Shown here piece by piece: positions 15,634 through 24,105 of a stretch of 64,000 bases of DNA (the first letter of the stretch is position 1; each line of letters starts with the position of its first letter). Location: assembly GCA_003167555.1 (NCBI GenBank), contig PMSN01000009.1, positions 1 to 64,000 of the forward strand. Reading direction: 5' to 3'. This DNA is from Spartobacteria bacterium. GTDB taxonomy: Bacteria > Verrucomicrobiota > Verrucomicrobiia > Chthoniobacterales > UBA10450. The notes beneath the pieces are model-generated. The model worked only from the letters and a program-made list of their open reading frames with translations. It was not told the origin of the DNA and searched no databases. The position numbers and the translations under genes were made by a program.

Positions 15634-16572
15634 GAGGTTTTGCGGATCGTCGAGCTGCCCTGGCCCCAGCCGGCACCGAATGAAGTCGTCGTCAAAATGA
15701 CGGCGGCGCCGATCAATCCGGCGGATCTCAACGCGATCGAAGGGAAATATCCCGTGCGACCGGCGTTGCCGGCAACGCCGGGAATGGAAGGCGCGGGCGT
15801 GGTCGCGGAAGTGGGATCGGCGGTCCGGAATCTCGCGATCGGCACGCTGGTGATTTTGCCACACGGTTTGGGAACGTGGCGCGAAGCGTGCGTGGTCGCG
15901 GCGGAAAAATTGGTGACCGTCCCAATGGAAATCGAGCCGATCCAGGCGGCGATGTTGAAAGTGAATCCGATCACTGCGTGGCGAATGCTCCACGATTTCG
16001 TTTCGCTTCAGCGGGGCGATTGGGTGATTCAAAATGCAGCGAATTCGGCGGCGGGGCGCGCAGCAATTCAGATCGCACATGAGTGCGGATATAGGACGGT
16101 CAACGTTGTGCGTCGCGCGGAACTGATCGAGGAACTGCGAGCGGAAGGCGGCGATGTGGTGCTGGTCGATGGAGAAAATCTTCGCGATGAAGTGGCCGCG
16201 GCGACGGCGCGCGCGCCGATTCGGCTGGCGCTGAATGCGGTCGGTGGAGAGAACGCGTTGCGCGTCGCGAAGACATTGGCGTCGGAGGGCACGATGGTGA
16301 CGTACGGCGCGATGAGTTTGCAGCCGCTTTGCATTCCGAATGGAATGTTCATTTTCAAGAACCTGCGCTTCACCGGCTTTTGGGTGAACAAGTGGTACGA
16401 AGCCGCGACGCCGCAACAACGCGCGGAGACTTTCGGGCCGCTTTTTGAGATGGCGCAGCGCGGATTGCTCCACGCGAAGGTGGAGAAGACGTATCCGCTG
16501 GCGGAAGCGAAAGTGGCGTTAGCTCACGCGTCGCAGAACAAACGCGGCGGGAAGATTGTGTTCGACCTCTAA
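15583..16572 (+). CDS. Zinc-free MDR family 2-enoyl thioester reductase (MECR/ETR1-like)
   Basis: The 329-residue product from ATG 15583 resembles the mitochondrial enoyl-CoA/ACP reductase branch of medium-chain dehydrogenases, which reduces trans-2-enoyl thioesters with NADPH. Supporting features are MTAAPINPADLNAIEGKYP, GMEGAGVVAEVG, QNAANSAAGRAAIQIAH (nucleotide-binding helix) and a C-terminal LAHASQNKRGGKIVFDL. No structural zinc cysteines are present. A quinone-oxidoreductase role is the main alternative. The start region is duplicated at 14145. Originally it would have been divergent from the CDF gene, with start codons only 1 nt apart (CATTATG). Confidence 0.87.
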   Translation: MSTTFKAALYETHGNPAEVLRIVELPWPQPAPNEVVVKMTAAPINPADLNAIEGKYPVRPALPATPGMEGAGVVAEVGSAVRNLAIGTLVILPHGLGTWREACVVAAEKLVTVPMEIEPIQAAMLKVNPITAWRMLHDFVSLQRGDWVIQNAANSAAGRAAIQIAHECGYRTVNVVRRAELIEELRAEGGDVVLVDGENLRDEVAAATARAPIRLALNAVGGENALRVAKTLASEGTMVTYGAMSLQPLCIPNGMFIFKNLRFTGFWVNKWYEAATPQQRAETFGPLFEMAQRGLLHAKVEKTYPLAEAKVALAHASQNKRGGKIVFDL

Positions 16573-16590
16573 GCAGCGCCACCTAGCGCT

Positions 16591-16743
16591 GTCATCCCGA
16601 GCCGCGCAGACGGCGAGGGACCTCACAATCGGTGTTACGCTCCCGCGCTAGATGAAGCGTCTACGTCAAGTTGCGTGTGTTCTTTCAAGATAACGCAATC
16701 TTCGGGTGCGAGGTCCCTCGCCGGCTGCGCGGCTCGGGATGAC
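16591..16743. repeat. Palindromic repeat, GTCATCCCGAGC family
   Basis: The left arm GTCATCCCGAGCCGCGCAGA runs to 16626 and the right arm (16709-16743) is its near-complete inverse, ending CGGCTCGGGATGAC. It lies between the convergent enoyl-reductase and jag genes. Related copies occur at 31468, 48548 and 50487. Confidence 0.9.
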
Positions 16744-16778
16744 ATGCGTTCACACAATCCCCACGACCCCGCTACAAC

Positions 16779-17249
16779 TTACTGCTGCGGTGCCGGCTCT
16801 TTTTTCGGCTGGCGTTTCAGGAGTGTGATCTGCTTGATCCGCGCGGAATCAGAAGGGCTCCACGTCGCCACATCGGGATCGTCCTTGAAAGCGTTATGCA
16901 CGAGACGCCGCTCGTAGGAATTCATCGGCTCGAGTTGGAGCGAGCGGCCGGAAATGCGCACCCGCTCGGCCAGATCGCGCACGCGTTGCACGATCCGATC
17001 CTCCCGCATCGAGCGGTAATGCTCGCAATCGACGATCACTTTCGGCGTGTCTTTGTCCTTCGATTGAATCAGGCGATTGAGCAGAAACTGGATCGCTTCC
17101 AGCGTCTCGCCCTCGTGGCCGATGAGGGTGTGGCTTTCCTCCATGTAAATCTGCAAGGTGGGATTGCCGCCTTCGCTCTGGGTTTCGTCGATCTGCACGA
17201 CGAAGCCGAGATAACCCAGCATCGTGTCGAGTAATTCCTTGGGCGTCAT
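16779..17249 (-). CDS. jag: Jag/KhpB-type RNA-binding protein (KH + R3H domains)
   Basis: The 156-residue protein has a KH domain (about 28-90; YMEESHTLIGHEGETLEAI contains the GxxG-type loop) and an R3H domain (about 91-145; MNSYERRLVHNAF carries the R-x3-H signature). The N-terminal Jag_N domain of longer homologues is missing. KhpB/EloR proteins bind RNA and influence cell elongation and division. The start ATG overlaps the yidC stop (ATGA), so it is the last gene of the rnpA-yidD-yidC-jag unit. The C-terminal tail is Lys/Pro/Gln-rich. Confidence 0.9.
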   Translation of the reverse strand: MTPKELLDTMLGYLGFVVQIDETQSEGGNPTLQIYMEESHTLIGHEGETLEAIQFLLNRLIQSKDKDTPKVIVDCEHYRSMREDRIVQRVRDLAERVRISGRSLQLEPMNSYERRLVHNAFKDDPDVATWSPSDSARIKQITLLKRQPKKEPAPQQ

Positions 17250-18988
17250 GGTCGTCCTTTACGCAACTTCTTCCCGGCCGGCGCAACTTTCTCCAGGACC
17301 GGCACGGGCTGTTTCCGGTTCTGATAAAGCTGCAGAATCGTGAACAGGTTCTGCGTCGTGTAATATAATGCCAGTGCCGCCGCGAAATTGTAGCAGAAAA
17401 ATAAAAAGATCAGCGGCATGAACATCATGACGCGCTGTTGGGTGCTGTCGCCGGTCTTGGGCGTCATCCGCATGAGCCAGAGGTTGGTGGCGCCCATGAT
17501 CAACGGCAGAATGTTGATCGGCCAACCGAGCCCGGGGATGTGCGCGACGGTATCGGGCTGGGAAAGATCGTGCACCCAGAGGAAGGACGCGTTCCGCAAT
17601 TCGGCTGCCTGCCCAAGCATGCTGAAGAGTCCGAAGAAGATCGGGATCTGGATCATCATCGGCAGACAGCCGCCGACCGGATTCACGCCATGCTGCTTGT
17701 AAAGCTTCATGACTTCCTGATTCATCTTGGTCGGATCGTCTTTGTATTTTGCCTTCAGCTCCTGCATTTTCGGCGCGAGCGCCGACATCTTGCGCATCGA
17801 TTTGTTCGCCTTGTTCTGGAGTGGCCAAAGCACGCCTTTCACGCACGCGGTCAGCAGAAAAATCGCGACGGCGTAATTGCCCACGAAGCTGTAGATCAGG
17901 TTCATGAAATTGAGCAGGAATTGGCTGACCAATTTCCACATGCCGAAGTTCATGATCTCGGCTTCGTCGTGCTGGAGTTTCGCGAGCCGGCCGTAAAGTT
18001 TCGGTCCAGCGTAAAGCTGGAAACGGAGCGATGTGCTCTGGCCGGGCTCGATTTGGAAACCGGGCATGCCCATCGCGCCCTCGATTCCAAGCAGGTTGGC
18101 CGCACCGTCCTGTTTGATGTCGAACGGCCGCGCCCACAGTTCAGCGGCCTTCGCGCTTAGCGGCGTGATGAGCATGGTGAAGAACTGGTTCGTCATGCCG
18201 GCCCACTCCGCGCCGTTTACTTTCTCGCGGTAAAGCGGCTGGGCCGCTCGCTTCTGCACACCCACGAGTGGATAATTCTGCGCCGCGAACCAGTTCACAT
18301 CGATGCCGCCCGCCTTGCCTTCGACGCACCAGGCGAGGCGCGTGTAGGAAGGCATGTCCTTGGGATGGATCGGGCGGGTCGAGCCGAGTGTAATGAAATA
18401 GCCCGCGCTCTTGTAGGCCTGCGCGCCATCGTTGCGGAAATCGACATCCATCTCGGCGAGGTAGTTGTCTTTCTTCTCCGTCGACGGCGGCAGGAAAAAT
18501 TTCTTTCGCACCGTGACGCCTTCCGGAGTCTTGCGCTCGAATTGCACGCTGCCGTCGGCCTGGCGGGCGATGACAAATTCCGGAAGCGCGACCGCTTCCG
18601 GCTGTTCGATGATGGCTCCGATCGGCGGGCGGTCCACCGAATTCAAAACCACGCGCTGGCCATTTTCCGCCGTGTGATTGAGGAGCACGACCTCGCTGAT
18701 CGCGCCGCCACGATTCGTCAGGCGAAACTCAACGTCGGAATTGCGGAGCGTCTCCGATTTCTCCGTGAACGCCGGAACGGACTCAGCCGGCGAAGGGGTC
18801 GCGCTCGCGGCAGGAGCCGGAGCAACCGAGGCCGAGGGCGCTGCGGCGGTCGATTCCGCAGTCGGCGAAGCCTCGGGCGAGGCAGCAGCCTGCACTCGCG
18901 GCGGAGGTGCGTGCTTGGCATTGTAGACTTGCAAGCCAAAGAACGCGATGACGCAAAGGGTAATGGCGATCCATGCTTGTCGATCCAT
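17246..18988 (-). CDS. yidC: Membrane protein insertase YidC
   Basis: The 580-residue protein starts with a signal anchor (WIAITLCVIAFFGLQVYN, about 5-22), then a Pro/Ala/Ser-rich linker and a large periplasmic domain (about 75-350) as in Gram-negative YidC. The conserved insertase core follows at about 355-560, including NYAVAIFLLTACVKGVLWPL, the Lys/Met-rich cytoplasmic helices (MSALAPKMQELKAKYKDD), QHGVNPVGGCLPMMIQIPIF and a C-terminal Lys-rich tail. It inserts and folds inner-membrane proteins with or without SecYEG. It lies 17 nt downstream of yidD and overlaps jag. Confidence 0.96.
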   Translation of the reverse strand: MDRQAWIAITLCVIAFFGLQVYNAKHAPPPRVQAAASPEASPTAESTAAAPSASVAPAPAASATPSPAESVPAFTEKSETLRNSDVEFRLTNRGGAISEVVLLNHTAENGQRVVLNSVDRPPIGAIIEQPEAVALPEFVIARQADGSVQFERKTPEGVTVRKKFFLPPSTEKKDNYLAEMDVDFRNDGAQAYKSAGYFITLGSTRPIHPKDMPSYTRLAWCVEGKAGGIDVNWFAAQNYPLVGVQKRAAQPLYREKVNGAEWAGMTNQFFTMLITPLSAKAAELWARPFDIKQDGAANLLGIEGAMGMPGFQIEPGQSTSLRFQLYAGPKLYGRLAKLQHDEAEIMNFGMWKLVSQFLLNFMNLIYSFVGNYAVAIFLLTACVKGVLWPLQNKANKSMRKMSALAPKMQELKAKYKDDPTKMNQEVMKLYKQHGVNPVGGCLPMMIQIPIFFGLFSMLGQAAELRNASFLWVHDLSQPDTVAHIPGLGWPINILPLIMGATNLWLMRMTPKTGDSTQQRVMMFMPLIFLFFCYNFAAALALYYTTQNLFTILQLYQNRKQPVPVLEKVAPAGKKLRKGRP

Positions 18989-19005
18989 AAAGGTTGCCCG
19001 CGAGG

Positions 19006-19284
19006 CTATTCACAAACACAAGGCGCGTCCCCGTGGCGGGCGACTTTGCCAGCGGCGGGCGGAACGGGATCGTGCCCCCGGCCTCCCCACGGATTGCAGC
19101 GGGCCAGGCGACACACGCCGAGCCAGCTTCCGCGAATCACGCCGTGCGTCTCGAGCGCCTCCAGAAAGTAGGCGGAACAGGTCGGCTCGAAACGGCAGCC
19201 GGAGCCCGGTCCCCCCAAAAACGAGAGCACGGGCGAGACGAGCAATTGGTAACCGCGAATGAAAAGACGCGCGAGGAAAAGCAT
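19006..19284 (-). CDS. yidD: Membrane protein insertion efficiency factor YidD
   Basis: The 92-residue protein from ATG 19284 matches the YidD family: [19 protein letters not shown], then [19 protein letters not shown] and [17 protein letters not shown] with the conserved cysteines. It is an inner-membrane-associated helper of YidC. ATG 19284 overlaps the rnpA stop as TGATG, which decides this start over the upstream frame beginning at 19326. Confidence 0.93.
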   Translation of the reverse strand: MLFLARLFIRGYQLLVSPVLSFLGGPGSGCRFEPTCSAYFLEALETHGVIRGSWLGVCRLARCNPWGGRGHDPVPPAAGKVARHGDAPCVCE

Positions 19285-19658
19285 CAGGGCGCTAGAATAG
19301 AAGCGCGCTCCGCGAGGCGCAACCACTCATCTTTCAGCTCGCCGCTCGTGGCGCGCGCCGCGGCTGGGTGCGCGACCAGCACGAGCCAAAATCCGCCGCG
19401 CAATCTCGTTTGATGCGTGCGCACAATTTCGCGCAAGCGGCGGCGGACACGATTCCGCACGACGGCGCCGCCGATCCGTTTCGACGTGACAAACCCGACG
19501 CGGAACTGCTCCTGATCCTCGTGCGCCAGAACGCCTAGCAAGAAGAGGTGGCCCCGCTGCGTTTTCCCTTGATGCTTTACCCGGGTGAACTCAACCGGCA
19601 GCGTCAGCCGCTTCGTTTTGGAAAAAGTCAGCGACCTTTGTCCGTCGGTCTTTCGCAT
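19284..19658 (-). CDS. rnpA: Ribonuclease P protein component
   Basis: From ATG 19658 the product has 124 residues and is basic. It carries [17 protein letters not shown] and the RNase P signature [21 protein letters not shown] region (the RNR motif). It binds the catalytic RNA that matures tRNA 5' ends. A TTG at 19676 would add six residues but sits at the edge of the upstream terminator hairpin, so ATG is preferred. rpmH, usually directly upstream, is absent here. Confidence 0.93.
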   Translation of the reverse strand: MRKTDGQRSLTFSKTKRLTLPVEFTRVKHQGKTQRGHLFLLGVLAHEDQEQFRVGFVTSKRIGGAVVRNRVRRRLREIVRTHQTRLRGGFWLVLVAHPAAARATSGELKDEWLRLAERASILAP

Positions 19659-19675
19659 GCAGTATCGGTACAGCA

Positions 19676-19709
19676 AAAGTCTTCCCGGGGACAGCCGCGG
19701 GAAGACTTT
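19676..19709 (-). terminator. Intrinsic terminator after the small lipoprotein gene
   Basis: AAAGTCTTCCCG (19676-19687) and CGGGAAGACTTT (19698-19709) are perfect 12-nt arms with a 10-nt loop. On the minus strand the stem ends in CTTTTG. It separates the lipoprotein gene from rnpA. Confidence 0.75.
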
Positions 19710-19727
19710 CGTAAAAACGCCGCAGGA

Positions 19728-19931
19728 TTACGGAGTCGGGCTCGACGTTGTCGTGGTCGTCGTATTGGTCTCCTTCGTCTTTTCAGTAGTGGCGGGAGGA
19801 TTTACGATGGTCGTGTTGTTCTCGGTTTTCTTCTCAGCGGGGGAAGCGGCCGGAGTAGTGACGGTTTCGGTTTTTTGTTCGCACGCTGCGAGAAGTGCAG
19901 CGCCGGCTAAAATGCAGAATAGTTTTTTCAT
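19728..19931 (-). CDS. Small Thr-rich lipoprotein
   Basis: The 67-residue precursor begins MKKLFCILAGAALLAACEQ, a lipoprotein signal with lipobox LAAC and Cys17 as the lipidated residue. The mature part is an unstructured Thr/Pro/Glu/Lys-rich tail (TETVTTPAASPAEKK, ETNTTTTTTSSPTP). The next residue after Cys is Glu, so outer-membrane sorting would be expected by Lol rules known from enterobacteria. A perfect terminator follows. No enzymatic role is suggested; it may be a spacer or small surface lipoprotein. Confidence 0.75.
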   Translation of the reverse strand: MKKLFCILAGAALLAACEQKTETVTTPAASPAEKKTENNTTIVNPPATTEKTKETNTTTTTTSSPTP

Positions 19932-20039
19932 AGTTGTGAATTGGTTGCCCATGTTGGGACAAAACCTGAATCGGCGCAGGTCGCGTCTTCGGTCTTGCTG
20001 AAGTGCAAATTTGACATGTCGTTTGCCGTCGCGCGCCCT

Positions 20040-21137
20040 TTAGAATGGGGCTTCGTATTTCAAGCCGTGGGCTTCAGCCACGGCTGCGTAAGTCACTTTG
20101 CCATCGCGCGTGTTGATCCCGCCCGTAAGCGCAGGCTGCTTCTTGCAGGCACCTTCGAGCCCGAGGTCGGCGAGCAATTCCACGTAGCGAGCCGTTGCAT
20201 TACTGAGCGCCTGCGTGGAAGTGCGCGCATACGCTCCGGGCATGTTCGCGACGCAATAGTGAGTCACGCTCTCTTCCACGTAGATCGGATCATGATGCGT
20301 TGTCGCGCGCGAGGTCTCCGCGCATCCGCCCTGATCGATGGCAATGTCCACCAGCACGCTGCCCGGTCTCATCTTTTTCAACATTGCGCGCGTGATCAGC
20401 TTGGGCGCTTTGGCGCCCGGAACGAGCACGGCGCCGATCAGGAGATCGGTCGACGGCAGGAGCTCCGTTAGGTTCGCTTCGTTGGAATAGAGCGTCTTTA
20501 GGTTTGGCATCGTCAAATCCAGAAAACGCATCCGTTCGCCGTCCACTTCCAGGATGGTGACGTCCGCCTTCAATCCGAGCGCCATTCGCGCCGCGTTTAC
20601 CCCGGAGGTGCCCCCGCCAATCACGACCACCTTTCCCGGCAGAACCCCGGGAACGCCGCCCAGCAGGACTCCGTTTCCACCGTTATGCTTCGCCAAATAA
20701 TACGCGCCCATCACCACCGACATGCGCCCTGCAATTTCGCTCATCGGCTCGAGCAACGGCAATTTGTTCCCGACCTGGATGGTTTCGTAAGCGACCCCGG
20801 TGACGCCTGACTTGAGCAAAGCTTCCGTGAGCGGTTTGCTTGCCGCGAGGTGCAGATAAGTGAAAAGGATCTGCCCTTTGCGCAGCAAACCGTATTCGGC
20901 CTGCAACGGTTCTTTCACTTTCACGATCATTTCCGCTTGTCGAAAAAGCCCCTCGGCGGTGTCGATGATCTTGGCGCCGACCGCGACATAAGCCTCATCG
21001 GCGAATCCAGAGCCGACGCCCGCGTTCTTTTGGACGAGCACCGTGTGGCCGCGGCGAGTTAATGTAGATGCGGTCGCGGGAACAAGGCCGACGCGATGCT
21101 CCTGCTCCTTAATTTCTCTCGGAACACCAATGATCAT
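20040..21137 (-). CDS. ald: Alanine dehydrogenase
   Basis: The 365-residue enzyme interconverts L-alanine and pyruvate plus ammonia with NAD. Hallmarks are MIIGVPREIKEQEHRVGL at the N-terminus, MIVKVKEP (substrate Lys, about 74), LFTYLHLA (catalytic His, about 96), the Rossmann motif VVIGGGTSGVNAARMA (about 170-185) and VDIAIDQGGC with the catalytic Asp (about 270). PAAL-type C-terminal sequence AVAEAHGLKY is conserved. Flanking genes are unrelated, so it is probably monocistronic. Confidence 0.96.
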   Translation of the reverse strand: MIIGVPREIKEQEHRVGLVPATASTLTRRGHTVLVQKNAGVGSGFADEAYVAVGAKIIDTAEGLFRQAEMIVKVKEPLQAEYGLLRKGQILFTYLHLAASKPLTEALLKSGVTGVAYETIQVGNKLPLLEPMSEIAGRMSVVMGAYYLAKHNGGNGVLLGGVPGVLPGKVVVIGGGTSGVNAARMALGLKADVTILEVDGERMRFLDLTMPNLKTLYSNEANLTELLPSTDLLIGAVLVPGAKAPKLITRAMLKKMRPGSVLVDIAIDQGGCAETSRATTHHDPIYVEESVTHYCVANMPGAYARTSTQALSNATARYVELLADLGLEGACKKQPALTGGINTRDGKVTYAAVAEAHGLKYEAPF

Positions 21138-21228
21138 GGTGAAGACAGTGACATGTGACGAGTGACCAGTGACAAGCTAAAAAATCCGAGCGCGATTCTT
21201 TTCTCGTCACATGTCACTCGCCACTTTC

Positions 21229-21789
21229 TTAGTTCAACGAGGGATCATCCGGCGCCGCAGCGAGGAGTTTGTACCACGGACCGAGGCCGCGCATGATCTC
21301 AAACCAAAGCTTCGGCAAACGAGCAGGCGACAGCGCTTCCCGCGTCGGCTTTTGCAAAATCCACGCCTGCTCTTTCATCTCGGCTTCGAGCTGGCCCGCA
21401 CTCCAGCCTGCGTAACCGACAAAAGCACGAATCGACGCCGGATCCTGACCGGCCAGCTCGTTCGCTTCATCCACGCCCACGTTGTGATTGAGCCTCAGGC
21501 CTTCGCCCTTCTGCCATTTGAAAGCGGCGAACATCAATTGGTTCTTGCCCACGGGACCGCCGAGGAAGACCGGCACATCCGCGAGACCTTCGGGCGGCGC
21601 TTCGTTCACCAAATCGGACACCTGTTTGTCCAACGGGCGATTCAGGATCACGCCGAGCGCGCCATCCGTGGCGTCATGCGCGGAAATGAACAGGACCGCG
21701 CGCCGGAAATTTGGGTCGAGCATGTTCGGGTGGGCCACGAGCAACGAGCCGGCCAGGTTCAACGGCATCCCCTCCCCCAGATTGCGCAT
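21229..21789 (-). CDS. YqgE/AlgH family protein
   Basis: The 186-residue protein has the UPF0301/AlgH pattern: LAGSLLVAHPNMLDPNFRRAV at the start, DGALGVILNRPL, VFLGGPVGKNQLM, and AFVGYAGWSAGQLEAEMKEQAW. The family is widespread and its biochemical role is not established; in Pseudomonas AlgH was linked to alginate regulation. It lies upstream of, and on the same strand as, nothing closely linked (91 nt from ald). An alternative start at Met8 (MPLNLAGSLL) would fit the family well. Confidence 0.93.
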   Translation of the reverse strand: MRNLGEGMPLNLAGSLLVAHPNMLDPNFRRAVLFISAHDATDGALGVILNRPLDKQVSDLVNEAPPEGLADVPVFLGGPVGKNQLMFAAFKWQKGEGLRLNHNVGVDEANELAGQDPASIRAFVGYAGWSAGQLEAEMKEQAWILQKPTREALSPARLPKLWFEIMRGLGPWYKLLAAAPDDPSLN

Positions 21790-21831
21790 GAAAAAACTAG
21801 AAACCCCCGCGCGCGCTTGCGCAAGGCCTTT

Positions 21832-21925
21832 CAGGTAGGGACGGCGCGCTGCGCCGTCCGAAACGGTGGCTGTTAAATCCCCTACCGTTTTTCGGCGGAC
21901 GCCGCAGCGCGGCGTCCCTACCTGC
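21832..21925. repeat. Palindromic repeat, GTAGGGACGGCG family, overlapping the recF stop codon
   Basis: The arms CAGGTAGGGACGGCGCGCTG and its near inverse ending CGTCCCTACCTG enclose an A/T-richer centre. The left arm contains its own hairpin GACGGCGC-GCT-GCGCCGTC. The recF stop codon TAG (21920-21918) is part of the AGGTAGGGACG edge. A related copy is at 22989. Confidence 0.85.
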
Positions 21926-22967
21926 GGATCACTTGGCGATCGTGTAACTCAAAGATTGGTCCCTCCACGCCCTCTTCCCGCCATTGCATCGTCGTGGCCG
22001 TGACCAGCTTCTGCGACTCCGGCGGCAAATGTTGCAAGAGCGCATTACGACGGACAGGATCGAGCTCGCCGAAAATATCGTCGATCAGCAAGAGCGGCGG
22101 CGCGGCTTCTTCGGTCATGAAAATGCGCGACTGCGCGATCTTCAAGGCAAGCGCGACGGTGCGTTGCTGGCCTTCGGACGCGTATTGATTCGCGAGCTGC
22201 CCCTCGACCAGGATCTCGATGTCATCGCGATGCGGGCCGACCACCGTCTGGCGCAGGCGTAATTCCCGCGCGCGCGAATTCTCCAGGTCTCGCGCAAACT
22301 CCTCGCTGTTTCCCGGCCCGAACCGAATCTGCAACGCTTCGCCGTTTCCGCTGATGTCGCGATGCGCCGCCGCCGCGAGCGGAGCCAGCCGTTCGACCAA
22401 TCGCGTCCGCATCCCGGATAATCTCGCCCCGTGTTCCAGCAGCGGCGCGTCATAGGCCGCGATTTCCCGCGGGCGGGGCTGCGAAGATTTCAAGAGCGCA
22501 TTGCGCGAACGCAGCGCGCGTTCGTAGGAGCGCAGGGTCGGCCGGTAGAGGGGGTCGATCTGCGCGCCGAGAAAATCAAGATACCGCCGGCGCGCTTCCG
22601 AGCCGCCGCGGATCAGCTCGATGTCCGTGTTGGCAAACGAGACCACGCGGCCGATGCGGAGATAGTCCTCCAGCGTCCGCTGCTCGACATCGTCGAACGC
22701 TATTTTCCGGCGGAGCGGGCTGTAGCGAAATTCAAGCCGGTGATTTTCCCGCCGGCCGGAGACGGCGAAAGATTTTTGGCCGAAGCGCACGACCGATCCG
22801 AGCGTCGCGCTGCGTTGCGATTGGAGCCGGAGCAGAACGCACGCTGCCTCGAGAATCGACGTTTTCCCCTGCCCGTTTCGACCGATGAAAAAATTGAAGC
22901 CGGGCGCGAATTCGAGCCCGAGCGATTCGAAACAGCGAAAATTTCGAAGCTGAAGATCAGCGAGCAT
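21918..22967 (-). CDS. recF: DNA replication and repair protein RecF
   Basis: The 349-residue SMC-like ATPase loads RecA at single-strand gaps. It shows LRNFRCFESLGLEFAPGFN, Walker A GRNGQGKTS (about 29-37), the signature region YASEGQQRTVALALK, and Walker B PLLLIDDIFGELD. The order of domains and the length fit the family. The last codons read RQVIRR and the stop is supplied by the palindromic repeat, so the natural C-terminus may have been trimmed or replaced. No dnaA, dnaN or gyrB neighbour is present. Confidence 0.96.
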   Translation of the reverse strand: MLADLQLRNFRCFESLGLEFAPGFNFFIGRNGQGKTSILEAACVLLRLQSQRSATLGSVVRFGQKSFAVSGRRENHRLEFRYSPLRRKIAFDDVEQRTLEDYLRIGRVVSFANTDIELIRGGSEARRRYLDFLGAQIDPLYRPTLRSYERALRSRNALLKSSQPRPREIAAYDAPLLEHGARLSGMRTRLVERLAPLAAAAHRDISGNGEALQIRFGPGNSEEFARDLENSRARELRLRQTVVGPHRDDIEILVEGQLANQYASEGQQRTVALALKIAQSRIFMTEEAAPPLLLIDDIFGELDPVRRNALLQHLPPESQKLVTATTMQWREEGVEGPIFELHDRQVIRR

Positions 22968-22988
22968 GAAATTTATTTATCACGAATT

Positions 22989-23064
22989 GGTAGGGACGGC
23001 GCGCTGCGCCGTCCGAAACGGGCGTTGCCGATACTACAACACTCCCCCGCGGGGCGTCCCAACC
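22989..23064. repeat. Palindromic repeat, GTAGGGACGGCG family
   Basis: GGTAGGGACGGCGCGCTGCG at the left pairs imperfectly with GCGGGGCGTCCCAACC at the right. The right edge is directly next to the stop codon of the transglutaminase gene (23067-23065). The left arm is nearly the same as at 21834. Confidence 0.8.
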
Positions 23065-23919
23065 TCACAGATTAATCAACTGCAGCCGGCTCGTCATCTG
23101 CGCGGGAATCCGTTTCTTATGAAAATAAATGCCGCTGATCGGCGTGATGTCGGCCGGCGTCAGCCCCACCGCGGCGCCGATGAAATTGTGATTGCAGAAA
23201 ACGCCGTTGGTCGCATCCAGCCCGATCCACCCGGCGCCCGGCAGAAAAACTTCCGTCCAGGCGTGCAACGAACCCTCCGCGCGCCGCGACTCAGCATCGC
23301 TTTCGCGCAGATAACCACTCGTTAGGCGCGCGGCCAATCCCATCTGGCGCAAAATTTCCGCGAGCAACACCGTCACGTCGCGGCAAGCGCCACGCCCGCG
23401 CCGCAATGTTTCCGCGGGCGACATGGCCGCGCCTTCCTCACGCCGTTCGTAGCCGATACATTCGTGCAGCGTCTTGTTGAGCGCGACCAGCGCCTTCACG
23501 GTGTCCCGGCGCTTTCTGATCGTGGGCGGCTCCCAGCCGGGCACGATCAGCCGGTCTTTCGTGCGGCGGGCGCGATACGGCTCGAGGAGCGGGGAGATCG
23601 CGGGATCGTACTCGAAGGGCAATTCCACCGCGCCGCTCTCCAAAATAAAATGGAACGGATCTTTTTCATCGAGATCGAGATTGATCGCAAGCCGGAACTC
23701 CAGCTCCTTCGAGCGTTCCGGGAAAAAACAGGACGCGACCGTGTTTTCGAAAACGTCGCGGGAATATCGGACCGTCCCCTTGGGCGCCGTGGCAAAATCA
23801 AGCCGGCGCACGCGGCTGAACCGGTCGCTCCGCGGAAAAAGGCGGACATGGTGCGGCGAAAAGCCGACCGGCTCCTCGTAGCGATAGGTGGTCTGATAGC
23901 GGAGACCGAGTTTCACCAA
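23065..23919 (-). CDS. Transglutaminase-like cysteine protease family protein
   Basis: The 284-residue protein combines an N-terminal bacterial transglutaminase-associated beta domain (YQTTYRYEEPVGFSPHHVRLFPR) with a transglutaminase core. The triad is visible: Cys in RRGRGACRDVTVLLAE (about 181), His in GSLHAWTEVFLP (about 224) and Asp in WIGLDATNG (about 239). Relatives act as proteases or amidases, often on modified peptides, and in many bacteria sit with an alpha-E/circularly permuted ATP-grasp pair. That pair is not visible here. No signal peptide, so it is probably cytoplasmic. Confidence 0.88.
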   Translation of the reverse strand: MVKLGLRYQTTYRYEEPVGFSPHHVRLFPRSDRFSRVRRLDFATAPKGTVRYSRDVFENTVASCFFPERSKELEFRLAINLDLDEKDPFHFILESGAVELPFEYDPAISPLLEPYRARRTKDRLIVPGWEPPTIRKRRDTVKALVALNKTLHECIGYERREEGAAMSPAETLRRGRGACRDVTVLLAEILRQMGLAARLTSGYLRESDAESRRAEGSLHAWTEVFLPGAGWIGLDATNGVFCNHNFIGAAVGLTPADITPISGIYFHKKRIPAQMTSRLQLINL

Positions 23920-23991
23920 AACAACCTATTGCAATCCCCCCGGTCCGTCGCATATGATAAATCTCATAAGAAAAAAAAGAATTTTGTTGCC

Positions 23992-24082
23992 ACCGAGTTA
24001 AAGCTCGGTTACAAAGTCGGCAGATAAAAAAATGTTCTGGGGGGAACAGCCGCCCTTCACGTCCATCGGACGTGGGGGGCGG
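23992..24082 (+). promoter_or_regulatory. Structured leader with three hairpins, the last terminator-like
   Basis: Upstream of GTG 24106 lie three perfect or near-perfect hairpins: ACCGAG/CTCGGT (23992-24009), TGTTC/GAACA (24033-24048) and CCGCCC-CACGTCC/GGACGTG-GGGCGG (24050-24082). The last is followed by TACTTTTTTG. The final stem plus U-run looks like an intrinsic terminator in the 5' leader of the DUF4230-like gene, which would suit attenuation. It may alternatively be a pair of REP-like hairpins. Confidence 0.45.
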
Positions 24083-24105
24083 TACTTTTTTGGGGGCATG
24101 CGATT

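Noticed and set aside
15511-16473. 320-codon minus-strand frame across the enoyl-reductase gene
   Set aside because: It is an Arg/His-rich shadow; only its last part echoes the duplicated CDF start region in another frame.
19659-19676. TTG 19676 as start of rnpA
   Set aside because: It lies at the edge of the perfect terminator stem of the upstream gene; ATG 19658 gives a normal RnpA.
20040-20100. Hairpin AAGCCGTGGGCTTCAGCCACGGCT at the end of the ald gene as a palindromic element
   Set aside because: It codes the conserved alanine dehydrogenase residues AVAEAHGL, so it is explained by the protein.
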